This document shows positions 8,939 to 16,184 of a DNA stretch of 16,612 nucleotides, piece after piece (positions within the stretch are counted from its first letter, which is position 1; each line of letters starts with the position of its first letter). Source of the stretch: Hyphomicrobiaceae bacterium. GTDB taxonomy: Bacteria; Pseudomonadota; Alphaproteobacteria; Rhizobiales; Hyphomicrobiaceae. Below the pieces are notes generated by a model, which saw only the letters and a list, made by a program, of their open reading frames with translations, searched no databases and had not been told where the DNA came from. The stretch is from contig JABSQE010000022.1 in NCBI GenBank assembly GCA_013214245.1, positions 1-16,612 of the forward strand, written 5' to 3'. The translations under genes were made by a program, and so were the position numbers.

Positions 8939-9034
8939 AAGGAGGCTGGCACGGACATTTCTCTTGTGAACCGGGTCAGATCTGGAAAGAAGCAGCCCTA
9001 GCAAGTTCGGTTTGGGTCGTTGCTCAGTCTCCGA
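8939..9034 (+). ncRNA. ffs: Signal recognition particle RNA, small bacterial type (4.5S)
   Basis: The RNA that binds Ffh and guides membrane-protein synthesis to FtsY. The conserved domain IV core lies at about 8971-8998: CCGGGTCAG, then TCT-GGAA-AGA (GGAA tetraloop at 8983-8986), then AGCAGCCCTA. The ends pair into the expected terminal helix: GGAGGCTGG (8941-8949) with CTCAGTCTCC (9023-9032), allowing G-U pairs. The following TTCGGTTTGGGTCGTTG is the familiar alphaproteobacterial 3' half. Compared with the consensus core (GGTCAGGTCC, GGAAGGAAGCAGCC) three bases differ; two of them compensate each other (a C-G closing pair becomes U-A), and one G is replaced by A in the Ffh-binding internal loop. 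A T-rich stretch (9041-9049) follows. It sits just before dnaX, the usual alphaproteobacterial position. Exact ends are estimated. Confidence 0.93.
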
Positions 9035-9072
9035 CATTAATACTTTTTCTACAATATATTCCTTGCTTTTCG

Positions 9073-9099
9073 TTGTGTTAAATAAAAATAACGTATAAT
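9073..9099 (+). promoter_or_regulatory. Candidate dnaX promoter
   Basis: TTGTGT (9073-9078), a 15-base spacer and a perfect TATAAT (9094-9099) lie 77 bases before the preferred dnaX ATG. The spacer is short, so the -35 assignment is uncertain; the -10 is the stronger element. Confidence 0.45.
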
Positions 9100-9142
9100 A
9101 AATATTTGGTAACTTACTTTACTCTCGTTTGTAAGCAGACAA

Positions 9143-10864
9143 TTGAAATTGTTTTTATTGGCTAAGCATGGAACCATGGATGATAGAAAAGAAGGAACCA
9201 ACAGTAGTATCTCTCAAAAAAAACGAGGACCCTATTTACCACTGGCGCGCAAATACCGACCCGAAAGTTTCGATGAAATTATAGGTCAGGAAGTATTAGT
9301 TAAAACCTTGCGTAATGCCTTCGACTTAGAGCGAGTTGCGCAAGGCTACATGTTAACAGGCGTTAGGGGCGTAGGTAAGACTACTACAGCTCGCATAATT
9401 GCTAGAGCTCTTAACTATCATGTCCATGGCGGAGATAATAAAGCTACTGTGAACTTTAAAGGGTATGGTGAATTTTGTGAGAGAATCCTGAAATCATGCC
9501 ATCCAGATGTTTTGGAAATTGATGCGGCTTCCAATACTGGTGTGGACAATATTCGAGAAATAGTTCACAATACAAGTTATTGTCCTATAGAAGCTCGTTT
9601 TAAAGTATTCATAATAGACGAAGTTCACATGCTTTCAAAAGGTGCATTTAATGCGCTTCTTAAGACTCTAGAAGAACCACCACCACACGTAAAATTCATT
9701 TTTGCTACCACAGAAATACGGAAGGTTCCTGTAACAATTCTCTCACGTTGTCAAAGATTTGATTTGCGTCGAGTGAGTACTTCACTTCTCACAAAACATT
9801 TATCAATGATTGCAAATAGTGAAGATGCTAATGCTGAAGAAGAAGCCTTGCTTTTAATATCACAGGCAGCTGAAGGTTCGGTAAGAGATGGGTTGTCAAT
9901 ATTAGATCAAGCTATAACTATGGGTGCAGGTTGTGTTACTGTAGCTTCCGTGAACTCTCTGCTAGGTCTGGCCGATCGTATGCGTATTTTGGATATGTTA
10001 CAATCTATGCTTCATGGAGAAACCTCTACCGTACTTCGGCAATTTCAAGCTACATGTAATGACGGTGCTAGTGCGTTGCAGACTATAAAAGATCTCTCTG
10101 AGGTTTTGCATTCGGTAACACGTTCTAAACTTGTAGGGTCCGAGTATTGCGTAAGTTCTACCCCATTAGAGGAAAAACAACTAGTAAATGCCATTGCAGG
10201 ACTAATCTCGGTACCCATAGCCTCGAGGATATGGCAGATGCTGCTGAAAGGTATCAATGAGATAAGTTCTTTTCCAGATCCTGAAATCGCTGCAGAAATG
10301 CTACTAATTCGTATATGCCATACAGCTGACATGCCTACTCCCGATGAGATCATTAGGGCTCTTGGTAGTAGTCAAACCAGTATGGCGAGTAATTTGCAAC
10401 AATCCCAAACGGTCGATAATAAATCGAACCATCTAACGATACCAGAATCATCTTCTTCATTTTTTAAACAATCTATCCCATCGGATCTCAATAGTTTTGA
10501 AGAGGTTCTTGAGTTAGTAGGTCATCACAGGGATGTTATGCTTAAAATGCATTTAGAGGATCATGTTAGCTTAATTAGCTTTAGTCCGGGTAGAATTGAG
10601 ATTTCTCCTATGAAGACTGCTCCTCAAAATCTTGCTAGGGAGTTAGAAGAGAAGCTTAGCATTTGGACAAGGTCTAACTGGACTGTAATTTCTAGTAGTG
10701 GTTACGGTTCCAAACCAGTAGGACAATTAAAAAATGAGCGGCTTGCAGCTGAAATTGCTGAAATAAAAAAACATCCTGCTGTCTCTACAGTTCTAGAAGC
10801 ATTCCCCGATGCTGAAATTACAGGCATCGAACTGAATTCATCAAAAAAGTTAGAATTAGAGTAA
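9143..10864 (+). CDS. dnaX: DNA polymerase III subunit tau/gamma
   Basis: The AAA+ motor of the clamp loader. Counting from the TTG at 9143, ARKYRPESFDEIIGQE (35-50) precedes Walker A GVRGVGKTT (73-81), Walker B IIDEVHMLS (157-165) and the sensor/arginine-finger region TILSRCQRF (198-206). The C-terminal tau part ends with LSIWTRSNWTVIS and HPAVSTVLEAFPDAEI, the alphaproteobacterial polymerase-binding end, so the gene is full length. The ATG at 9176 (MDDRKEGTNSS) is the more likely start and leaves 562 residues. Oddity: the zinc module between Walker A and DAASNTGVD normally has four cysteines (ALNC and CGxCxxC types); here it reads ALNY and FKGYGEFC, so only Cys112 remains. A run of eight A (9216-9223) lies near the start. 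It follows ffs and is followed by ybaB 52-67 bases later, the standard order. Confidence 0.96.
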   Translation: MKLFLLAKHGTMDDRKEGTNSSISQKKRGPYLPLARKYRPESFDEIIGQEVLVKTLRNAFDLERVAQGYMLTGVRGVGKTTTARIIARALNYHVHGGDNKATVNFKGYGEFCERILKSCHPDVLEIDAASNTGVDNIREIVHNTSYCPIEARFKVFIIDEVHMLSKGAFNALLKTLEEPPPHVKFIFATTEIRKVPVTILSRCQRFDLRRVSTSLLTKHLSMIANSEDANAEEEALLLISQAAEGSVRDGLSILDQAITMGAGCVTVASVNSLLGLADRMRILDMLQSMLHGETSTVLRQFQATCNDGASALQTIKDLSEVLHSVTRSKLVGSEYCVSSTPLEEKQLVNAIAGLISVPIASRIWQMLLKGINEISSFPDPEIAAEMLLIRICHTADMPTPDEIIRALGSSQTSMASNLQQSQTVDNKSNHLTIPESSSSFFKQSIPSDLNSFEEVLELVGHHRDVMLKMHLEDHVSLISFSPGRIEISPMKTAPQNLARELEEKLSIWTRSNWTVISSSGYGSKPVGQLKNERLAAEIAEIKKHPAVSTVLEAFPDAEITGIELNSSKKLELE

Positions 10865-10931
10865 TGAAATTTTAGATTCACTTCTTAATGCTCGTAAAAG
10901 AAGCTACCTATTTCGATTGAAAGGAAAATTA

Positions 10932-11252
10932 ATGAAAGATTTCATGGGTATGATGAAACAGGTACAAGAGATGCAGTCTAAGATGCAGAGAATACAAACT
11001 GAGCTTACTAATTCCGAGGTGTTAGGTCAAGCCGGAGCTGGCTTAGTAACAGTGACGCTAAACGGTAAAGGTGAAATGTGTAGGGTGAATATCGATCCAT
11101 CATTGATGAAGTCGGAAGAAACAGAAGTGGTAGAAGACTTAATTGTAGCGGCAACACAAGATGCTAAGATTAAAGTTGATAGGACAAATCAAGAAAAATT
11201 GAAGACTGTAACAGGTGGGCTTCCAATTCCGCCAGGTCTCAAATTATGGTGA
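10932..11252 (+). CDS. ybaB: YbaB/EbfC family nucleoid-associated protein
   Basis: A 106-residue DNA-binding protein of the YbaB/EbfC family, which forms a dimer with two helical arms and binds DNA with little sequence preference. The text MKDFMGMMKQVQEMQSKMQ is the family's N-terminal helix, and GLVTVTLNGKGEMCRVNIDPSLM is the central sheet. DLIVAATQDAKIKVD and the end TGGLPIPPGLKLW are also characteristic. The frame is open from a TTG at 10917, but AAGGAAA directly before the ATG at 10932 (about 5-nt spacing) is a clear ribosome site and decides the start. It lies about 67 bases after dnaX and is probably cotranscribed with it. In many alphaproteobacteria recR follows at once; here rimM comes next and recR is inverted. 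Confidence 0.93.
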   Translation: MKDFMGMMKQVQEMQSKMQRIQTELTNSEVLGQAGAGLVTVTLNGKGEMCRVNIDPSLMKSEETEVVEDLIVAATQDAKIKVDRTNQEKLKTVTGGLPIPPGLKLW

Positions 11253-11442
11253 TTAGGACTCGGTAATATTTTATCACTAGAGATTTTATTCAAAATTTAT
11301 TCATATAACTTTAGTTACCAATGTTAATAATGAAAACTGTAAATAGATATAGGACAGTATTTTTAGTGTAGAGTTGTAGGCTAACTTATATATGATATTA
11401 CGTCTTATAGTTGTATTGTTTGAATAGATCATAGTTAACTTC

Positions 11443-11973
11443 ATGTCTAGCTTTAAAAATGATTTGGTCTTACTGGGCTTCATATCCGCTGCCCATGGTA
11501 TACACGGTGAGGTTATAATACAATCTTACACCGATAAACCTATGAATATAGGTGAATACGGAGTTTTATCTAGTGAAGACGGTAGATCTAGTTTTGAATT
11601 GAGTAAGTTGCGAACGATAAAAAAGGGTATTATTGCTTGCATTACAGGAATAACAGACCGAAATAAAGCCGAATTCATTAAGGGCACCAAGCTTTACGTT
11701 CGTCGTGAAAAATTGCCTATTTTAGAGGCTGGTGAAATTTATCATGTAGACCTTATTGGCATGAAGGTAGTATACAATGACTGTACAGAATTAGGTGTTG
11801 TAATTAGCGTCCATAACTTTGGAGCTAGTGATTTGTTGGAAATACAACTTAATTGTAAACAGAAAACTGAATTTGTGCCTTTTACGAGTGACTTTATTGT
11901 AAATCTGAGCGTGGAATCTGGTATCATAGTTGTTGCAATACCTCAGTTTACGGCGGTTGATAGATACAATTAA
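11443..11973 (+). CDS. rimM: Ribosome maturation factor RimM
   Basis: RimM binds ribosomal protein S19 and helps assemble the head of the 30S subunit. The N-terminal domain has LLGFISAAHGIHGEVIIQSYTD (about residues 9-30, the conserved HGIxGEV core) and KLYVRREKLP. The C-terminal PRC-barrel has EIYHVDLIGMKVV, LGVVISVHNFGASDLLEI, FVPFTSDFIVNLSVESGIIVVAIP. At 176 residues it is complete. The ATG at 11443 lacks an obvious Shine-Dalgarno and follows a 190-base gap after ybaB. Usually rimM stands between rpsP and trmD-rplS; none of these is here, so the gene has been separated from its normal operon. It is convergent with recR, with a hairpin just after the stop. Confidence 0.93.
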   Translation: MSSFKNDLVLLGFISAAHGIHGEVIIQSYTDKPMNIGEYGVLSSEDGRSSFELSKLRTIKKGIIACITGITDRNKAEFIKGTKLYVRREKLPILEAGEIYHVDLIGMKVVYNDCTELGVVISVHNFGASDLLEIQLNCKQKTEFVPFTSDFIVNLSVESGIIVVAIPQFTAVDRYN

Positions 11974-11990
11974 CTCATGGTATTATGAGT
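11973..11990 (+). repeat. Inverted repeat after rimM
   Basis: ACTCAT (11973-11978) and ATGAGT (11985-11990) form a perfect 6-bp stem with a 6-base loop, beginning at the last base of the rimM stop codon. No T-run follows on either strand, so I call it a hairpin between convergent genes and not a proven terminator. Confidence 0.4.
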
Positions 11991-12055
11991 GTAAAAAGTC
12001 CACATAAATTACTATCTGGATCCTTAATTTGAAATATGACTTGGACATTTTATTG

Positions 12056-12670
12056 TTATAATAACACCTCACGACGCAACTGAATTGCAGCAGCTATTGT
12101 ACCCTCGTCCATGTAATCAAGCTCACCGCCCATTGGCACGCCATGAGCAAGTTGGGTAATTTTGACGTCCACTTCTTTCAAAGAATCTACTAGGTAATGC
12201 GCAGTAGATTGGCCCTCTACAGTAAGGTTTAATGCTAAAATAATTTCCTTTACAACTGAATCGCGCGCTCGTTCAATAAGTTTTGTAATATTGAGCTGAT
12301 CAGGACCAATACCATCCAATGGCGATAAATGCCCACCAAGAACGTGAAACAATCCTTTAATGGCAGTAGCGCGCTCAAGTGCCCATAGATCTGCAATTTC
12401 TTCAACAACAATAATAAGACCTGAATCGCGTTGTTTATCTGCACATATTGTACAAGGTGAAACAGTATCTATGTTTCCACATTTCGGGCAGTCTATCAAT
12501 CTATCTGCAGCGACACGCATTGCGTTGGCAAGAGGAATTAGTAAATCTGATCGCCGTTTGATAAGTTCTAGTGTTGCCTTTCGCGCTGAACGGCGGCCTA
12601 ATCCAGGAAGGCGGGTCATAAGTTGTATTATTCTATCGATTTCTGGACCGTTTATATTATTAGTATTCAT
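12056..12670 (-). CDS. recR: Recombination protein RecR
   Basis: RecR acts with RecO and RecF to load RecA on gapped DNA. The 204-residue protein has the N-terminal helix-hairpin-helix RLPGLGRRSARKATLELI (20-37), a C4 zinc finger with Cys61, Cys64, Cys73 and Cys76 (CPKC and CTIC), and the Toprim domain beginning LIIVVEEIADLWALE, with GLFHVLGGHLSPLDGIGP. The C-terminus has THYLVD-like AHYLVDSL, ITQLAHGVPMGGELDYMDEGTI. All residues expected for a working protein are present. The ATG at 12668-12670 has no clear Shine-Dalgarno. In alphaproteobacteria recR usually follows ybaB in the same direction; here it is inverted and lies beyond rimM, so it must have its own promoter. Confidence 0.95.
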   Translation of the reverse strand: MNTNNINGPEIDRIIQLMTRLPGLGRRSARKATLELIKRRSDLLIPLANAMRVAADRLIDCPKCGNIDTVSPCTICADKQRDSGLIIVVEEIADLWALERATAIKGLFHVLGGHLSPLDGIGPDQLNITKLIERARDSVVKEIILALNLTVEGQSTAHYLVDSLKEVDVKITQLAHGVPMGGELDYMDEGTIAAAIQLRREVLL

Positions 12671-12983
12671 GTAGTGAGCTTTGTTAATTGATTGAAATGC
12701 AGAGACAGAATAAACAGTTTTAAATTTTTTGAAATGATTAAAACATCTATTTAATCCAGATGTATTTTATGTATGTGTTAACTACCCACCAAATTTAGAA
12801 TAAGGTATATAAAAATAACACCTCTAATGCTAGTATTACAAAACGTGCTCTCATTTAACGTGAACCTATAATTAAATACAAACTAAAGTTTAACTGTACT
12901 GTTATTAAAATTTACGTTAATGCATATTTTTCTGAAAACATTTTACAAAACTTAGGTGTTTACATTATTTAGCGGCAATGTGC
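12671..12983. other. Intergenic region between recR and the tad-like pair
   Basis: A 313-base AT-rich stretch with no supported gene. It must contain the recR promoter on the minus strand. The only structure I see is the hairpin at 12743-12763. Confidence 0.5.
12739..12763 (-). terminator. Weak hairpin with T-run downstream of the tad-like genes
   Basis: On the minus strand ACATCT (12763-12758) and AGATGT (12748-12743) form a 6-bp stem with a 9-base loop, followed by TTT. It lies 220 bases after the second tad-like gene. The stem is AT-rich, so terminator function is doubtful. Confidence 0.3.
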
Positions 12984-13568
12984 TTAACATTCTTGTCCAT
13001 CTAAAGTTATAGTAGTAGACGTACGTGGTGCATGGAATAACTTTTCTCGAAATGTGATCGGCTCATTTACAAACAATGAAAAGAGAATCGGTCTGTAAAG
13101 ATATTCTGACTCTATAACGATTAGGCTTTCGCCTTTGTTTAAGATTTCTTCCGGTAATTCATATGTTGCACCTGTCTGATAAGCAGCAACATCGGTGCTA
13201 TTAGTATAAGACCAGCAGACACTCGTACTGTTTAAGTCTGCAACTACATGAGTTGCGATCATTTTAAGAGGCTCTATGTCGTAGGGCCTCATGAGTAATG
13301 AGTGCGTCCTAAATATACCTTCGAGTTCATCACTGGAGGTTATAGGCGTACGAGCTATCAAATCACCAGTTAAATTTGAGATCTGGTGAACGCGGCGGTT
13401 AACAGTTAAACCCCAACTTAATTGCACAATGCCTATGAAAAGTAGAGCTATTGCGGGTGAAATAATCGCAAATTCAATGGACGCTACACCTTGGATATTT
13501 AAAATAAATCTATCCCAGAATGTTTTTGTAATATTGATCAGAATTTTAAATCTTTCTCCATTAGACAT
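12984..13568 (-). CDS. TadE/TadG-like pilus assembly protein
   Basis: A 194-residue protein with a short basic N-terminus, then GVASIEFAIISPAIALLFIGIVQLSWGLTVN (about residues 27-57). This is the TadE-type single membrane helix with the conserved E-F after a small-residue stretch. The rest is predicted outside the membrane and contains GDLIARTPI and VADLNSTSVCWSY. TadE-like proteins are minor pseudopilins of the tight-adherence (Flp/Tad) machinery, a subgroup of type IV pili. The start ATG (13566-13568) has AAGGT about 9-10 bases before it. It lies 57 bases after another TadE-like gene and is probably cotranscribed with it. No Flp pilin, prepilin peptidase, CpaF/TadA ATPase or secretin is present nearby, so whether a pilus is made cannot be told. 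Confidence 0.8.
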   Translation of the reverse strand: MSNGERFKILINITKTFWDRFILNIQGVASIEFAIISPAIALLFIGIVQLSWGLTVNRRVHQISNLTGDLIARTPITSSDELEGIFRTHSLLMRPYDIEPLKMIATHVVADLNSTSVCWSYTNSTDVAAYQTGATYELPEEILNKGESLIVIESEYLYRPILFSLFVNEPITFREKLFHAPRTSTTITLDGQEC

Positions 13569-13625
13569 AACGAATTTACCTTCGTACTTTTTAAATCACA
13601 CAAGTTTAAAATCAATAACTTCTAA

Positions 13626-14174
13626 CTAAAATGGTTCTGTTCTAAAAATAGTGGCTGTCTGAATGAGTGATGATCCATTACTCATTTGACCAAGGTTTAT
13701 GAAAGGAATCATACCAGTTAAAGTCCACTCGTAGCATGCCAGGATAAACACTATACTGCCGGACACACCCGGAATCTCATTATTATCCGAGAGATTCTCT
13801 ATTAGTTCGCCATTAGTGTTAGTACACGACGGTAACTCAATGTTTTCAAAATCTGTGAATTCGAATATCCCTAAGCGAATATTATTTTCGCAGTCTATTA
13901 ACACTACTGCCTGGTTACAAACATCATTTATAAGCATTTCCTTCGTATAGCCTGCGTTCTGTAATTGTCCTGTGCGGACACCTCTCGCGACATCTTTTAT
14001 TGCGAACTCTAGAGAAAAAGTTGTAAAAAAATACAAACTAATTGCAATCGAACCGAATAACAACAGAAGTAGTGGAAATATTACAGCAGAAAATTCAATT
14101 ACTACTGTACCTCGCTTGTCCTTTACATATCGAGTTTTAAATCTTTTTAATGTCTTGTAATACTCGCTTAGCAT
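13626..14174 (-). CDS. TadE-like pilus assembly protein
   Basis: A 182-residue protein opening with a positively charged segment (KTLKRFKTRYVKDKRGT) and then VVIEFSAVIFPLLLLLFGSIAISLYFFTTFS (about residues 24-54), the TadE membrane anchor with the key Glu-Phe. A helix with AIKDVARGVRTGQ and cysteine-bearing stretches DVCNQAVVLIDCENNIRL follow, matching the usual alphaproteobacterial TadE layout. It is probably an inner-membrane or periplasmic minor pseudopilin. The start ATG at 14172-14174 is supported by GAGGT (14184-14188, 9-nt spacing). It is the first gene of a two-gene set with the TadE/TadG-like gene downstream. A large gene-free stretch lies upstream. Confidence 0.8.
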   Translation of the reverse strand: MLSEYYKTLKRFKTRYVKDKRGTVVIEFSAVIFPLLLLLFGSIAISLYFFTTFSLEFAIKDVARGVRTGQLQNAGYTKEMLINDVCNQAVVLIDCENNIRLGIFEFTDFENIELPSCTNTNGELIENLSDNNEIPGVSGSIVFILACYEWTLTGMIPFINLGQMSNGSSLIQTATIFRTEPF

Positions 14175-14987
14175 TTGCCTAACACCTCAAGACCTGGGTA
14201 AATTTTACAATGATCACTCTAAAAGTTAAATTAACAAATTTACTAGACATCATAATAATGAATAATTTGTTTCAAAGTTTCATTATGATTTTTTTTATTC
14301 ACAATGCAATTTATCTATTGATAACAGACAACTTAACGAAATTTTAATAAAGTAAGACCTCTTGTATTACATGCAACTAAATTGTTTGCCTGCACGATAC
14401 ATACAGTGCATATCAGTGGGATTTTTCTACTTTCTTCGAATCAAAGAAGGGTAAATCTTTATAGAGAAAGATCCAATTTTACACTAATAGTCACGGTCAT
14501 AAAAGTCGAAATATGAATGATAAACCAAGCAACATACTCATTATGAGACTCTAATACATTTTAGATATCTCAAGGCTAATAAATATTATTAATTTATCTT
14601 TTTATCATATATTTTTGGTAGTACTAGTAATTAGAAGAGCATAGTTTTTTTTAATCTATAGCTTTCATTTGAGTACTGTGAGAGACTAGCGTACTTGCCA
14701 TGGTTTTAATTTGTCGCGTTTTAGCACTTTTGGAAGTAGCAATGGAATTAAGATGTTTATTAAGAAAAAATAGTTTTAGAGGCTTTATTTTTGAGCGACA
14801 TAAGCCAAATGGACTAATAGAAAAACTGGCCGTTTAAAGAGTAATGAAAAAGTCGATGTAATTATAACGATGAGCTAAGTTATAAACTATGTGATAGATT
14901 AGTGATTTAACCTTAAGATTTCATAAGGTGTGTGTGTAAATTGCCTCACCATATAGATGATATTTAGCAGTGTAGTTATTATACAAC
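14175..14987. other. 813-base gene-free stretch between the tad-like pair and ispA
   Basis: No recognisable gene, RNA or mobile element. Contents seen: a hairpin ATCTTT (14455-14460) / AAAGAT (14467-14472); a small nearby inverted repeat TTCTT/AAGAA around a TTCGAA; and a 45-codon plus-strand frame at 14700-14837 beginning MVLICRVLALLEVAMELRC, with no Shine-Dalgarno and no family I know. The position directly after ispA is where dxs often lies in alphaproteobacteria; I could not see any dxs remnant. This looks like eroded former coding DNA, but that is inference. Confidence 0.5.
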
Positions 14988-15905
14988 TCAACTTCTTCGA
15001 GTTGTAACAAAATGGGTTGCCTCTTTTAATAATTTTGCTTGAGTTCCGTATGGCTTTAACAAAGCAAGTGCTGTGGATCTAATCTGCTCTAGTTGCTCGC
15101 GAGCCCTGTCACCTCCTAGAGCTTTCACTAATGTTGCTTTACCGGCTTTATCATCTTTACCTGCTGTTTTTCCAAGTTGTTCAGTTGTACTCTCAACATC
15201 AAGTAGATCATCAGCAATCTGAAAAGCAAATCCAATGTAATAACCATACTTATTCATTGCTTTGCAGTCGCAGTCGGATGCACTTGCCAGTATAGCTCCA
15301 GCTTCACAGGCAAAACGCAACAGTGCACCGGTTTTCATAATCTGCATGCGCTTGATGTAGTTTATGTCTACTATAGTTGGCTCTCCTAATTTATCGCTTT
15401 CAAGATCTAAACATTGCCCACCAACCATTCCGGCAGCACCTGCTGCGCGAGATATTTCTAATAAAAGTTTGTTGTAAAGCTTTGAATCTGAGGATAATGC
15501 TTCTCGGGCTAGGATTTCAAACGCAAGAGTAAGTAGTGCATTACCAGCTAATATAGCTGTCCACTCGTCGAAAGCAGCCCAAACGGATGGACGCCCACGT
15601 CGTAATTTATCATTATCCATGACCGGTAGGTCATCATGTGCCAGCGAATAACAATGAATACATTCTAGAGCAGCGGCAACTGGCAAGGCAGCCTCACGGC
15701 CCGTCCCGAACATTGCAGCGCACTCAAGAGTAAGAAACGGCCGGAAGCGTTTTCCACCTTCGAGTGTCGCGTGTCTCATGGCCATTTTTAAGCGTTCAGG
15801 CACACATTGCATTTTCGTAATTTCAGTTTCAATGTATGTCTCAACTAGTTTTGCATCTGATTGAAGATATTTTTTGAAATTGTCTGTAGGGATAGTCACG
15901 AGCAA
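14988..15905 (-). CDS. ispA: Farnesyl diphosphate synthase (polyprenyl synthetase family)
   Basis: Condenses dimethylallyl or geranyl diphosphate with isopentenyl diphosphate, feeding undecaprenyl phosphate and quinone synthesis. The first aspartate-rich motif is DDLPVMD (residues 91-97), preceded by YSLAH, and the second is DDLLD (232-236). GGKRFRPFL (50-58) binds diphosphate, and MVGGQCLDL, MKTGALLRFAC and GKTAGKDDKAGKATL complete the bacterial short-chain set. At 305 residues it is full length. The frame opens with TTG (15905); the GTG at 15897-15899 is the better start, with AGG about 9 bases upstream. No ATG is available at the N-terminus. Usual neighbours xseB and dxs are missing on both sides. 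The exact product length (C10, C15 or C20) cannot be proved from sequence, but C15 is the likely one. Confidence 0.93.
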   Translation of the reverse strand: MLVTIPTDNFKKYLQSDAKLVETYIETEITKMQCVPERLKMAMRHATLEGGKRFRPFLTLECAAMFGTGREAALPVAAALECIHCYSLAHDDLPVMDNDKLRRGRPSVWAAFDEWTAILAGNALLTLAFEILAREALSSDSKLYNKLLLEISRAAGAAGMVGGQCLDLESDKLGEPTIVDINYIKRMQIMKTGALLRFACEAGAILASASDCDCKAMNKYGYYIGFAFQIADDLLDVESTTEQLGKTAGKDDKAGKATLVKALGGDRAREQLEQIRSTALALLKPYGTQAKLLKEATHFVTTRRS

Positions 15906-16184
15906 AAGCCTATTTTTGAGAAATTACGTTAGCTTAACCTAGTTAAATTGATAAAGATAAAATTTTGAAGATATTACAATAAAATAGAAGGCTTTTAACT
16001 TTTGTGACCTTAATAATCCTATCAGGAAATAAATTTTTGCTCTACAATGTGCAGGTTGGTACATAATTTAACTTAATAAAGTTGACACTGTTCACACATG
16101 GATTCTGATATGGACTTTATAGACAAAAAATTAATACAGCCACTATATGTTTGCCATAAAAAAACATCATAAGGTATTATAAAA
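15906..16184. other. Divergent gap between ispA and prfB
   Basis: This 279-base AT-rich gap has no gene; xseB, which often precedes ispA, is not found. It should hold promoters for both genes. On the plus strand TTGACA (16082-16087), an 18-base spacer and a poor -10 TGATAT (16106-16111) form a candidate prfB promoter about 75 bases before its ATG. Confidence 0.4.

Noticed and set aside
8893..8958. Longer N-terminus of the small membrane ORF, starting at 8958
   Set aside because: It would overlap the first bases of the SRP RNA stem and the candidate ffs promoter; the ATG at 8892 gives a compact membrane protein.
9216..9223. Run of eight A in dnaX as a slippage site making tau/gamma forms
   Set aside because: It lies before the AAA+ domain, not near the domain III/IV border where known dnaX slippage or frameshift sites produce gamma. 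It encodes ordinary Gln-Lys-Lys.
10045..10353. Minus-strand 102-codon frame inside dnaX
   Set aside because: The plus-strand frame is clearly DnaX across the whole stretch; the opposite frame has no domain signature or ribosome site.
14425..14455. tRNA-like TTCGAATC in the gene-free gap
   Set aside because: The flanking bases do not form a T-arm with acceptor, D and anticodon stems; only a short inverted repeat is present.
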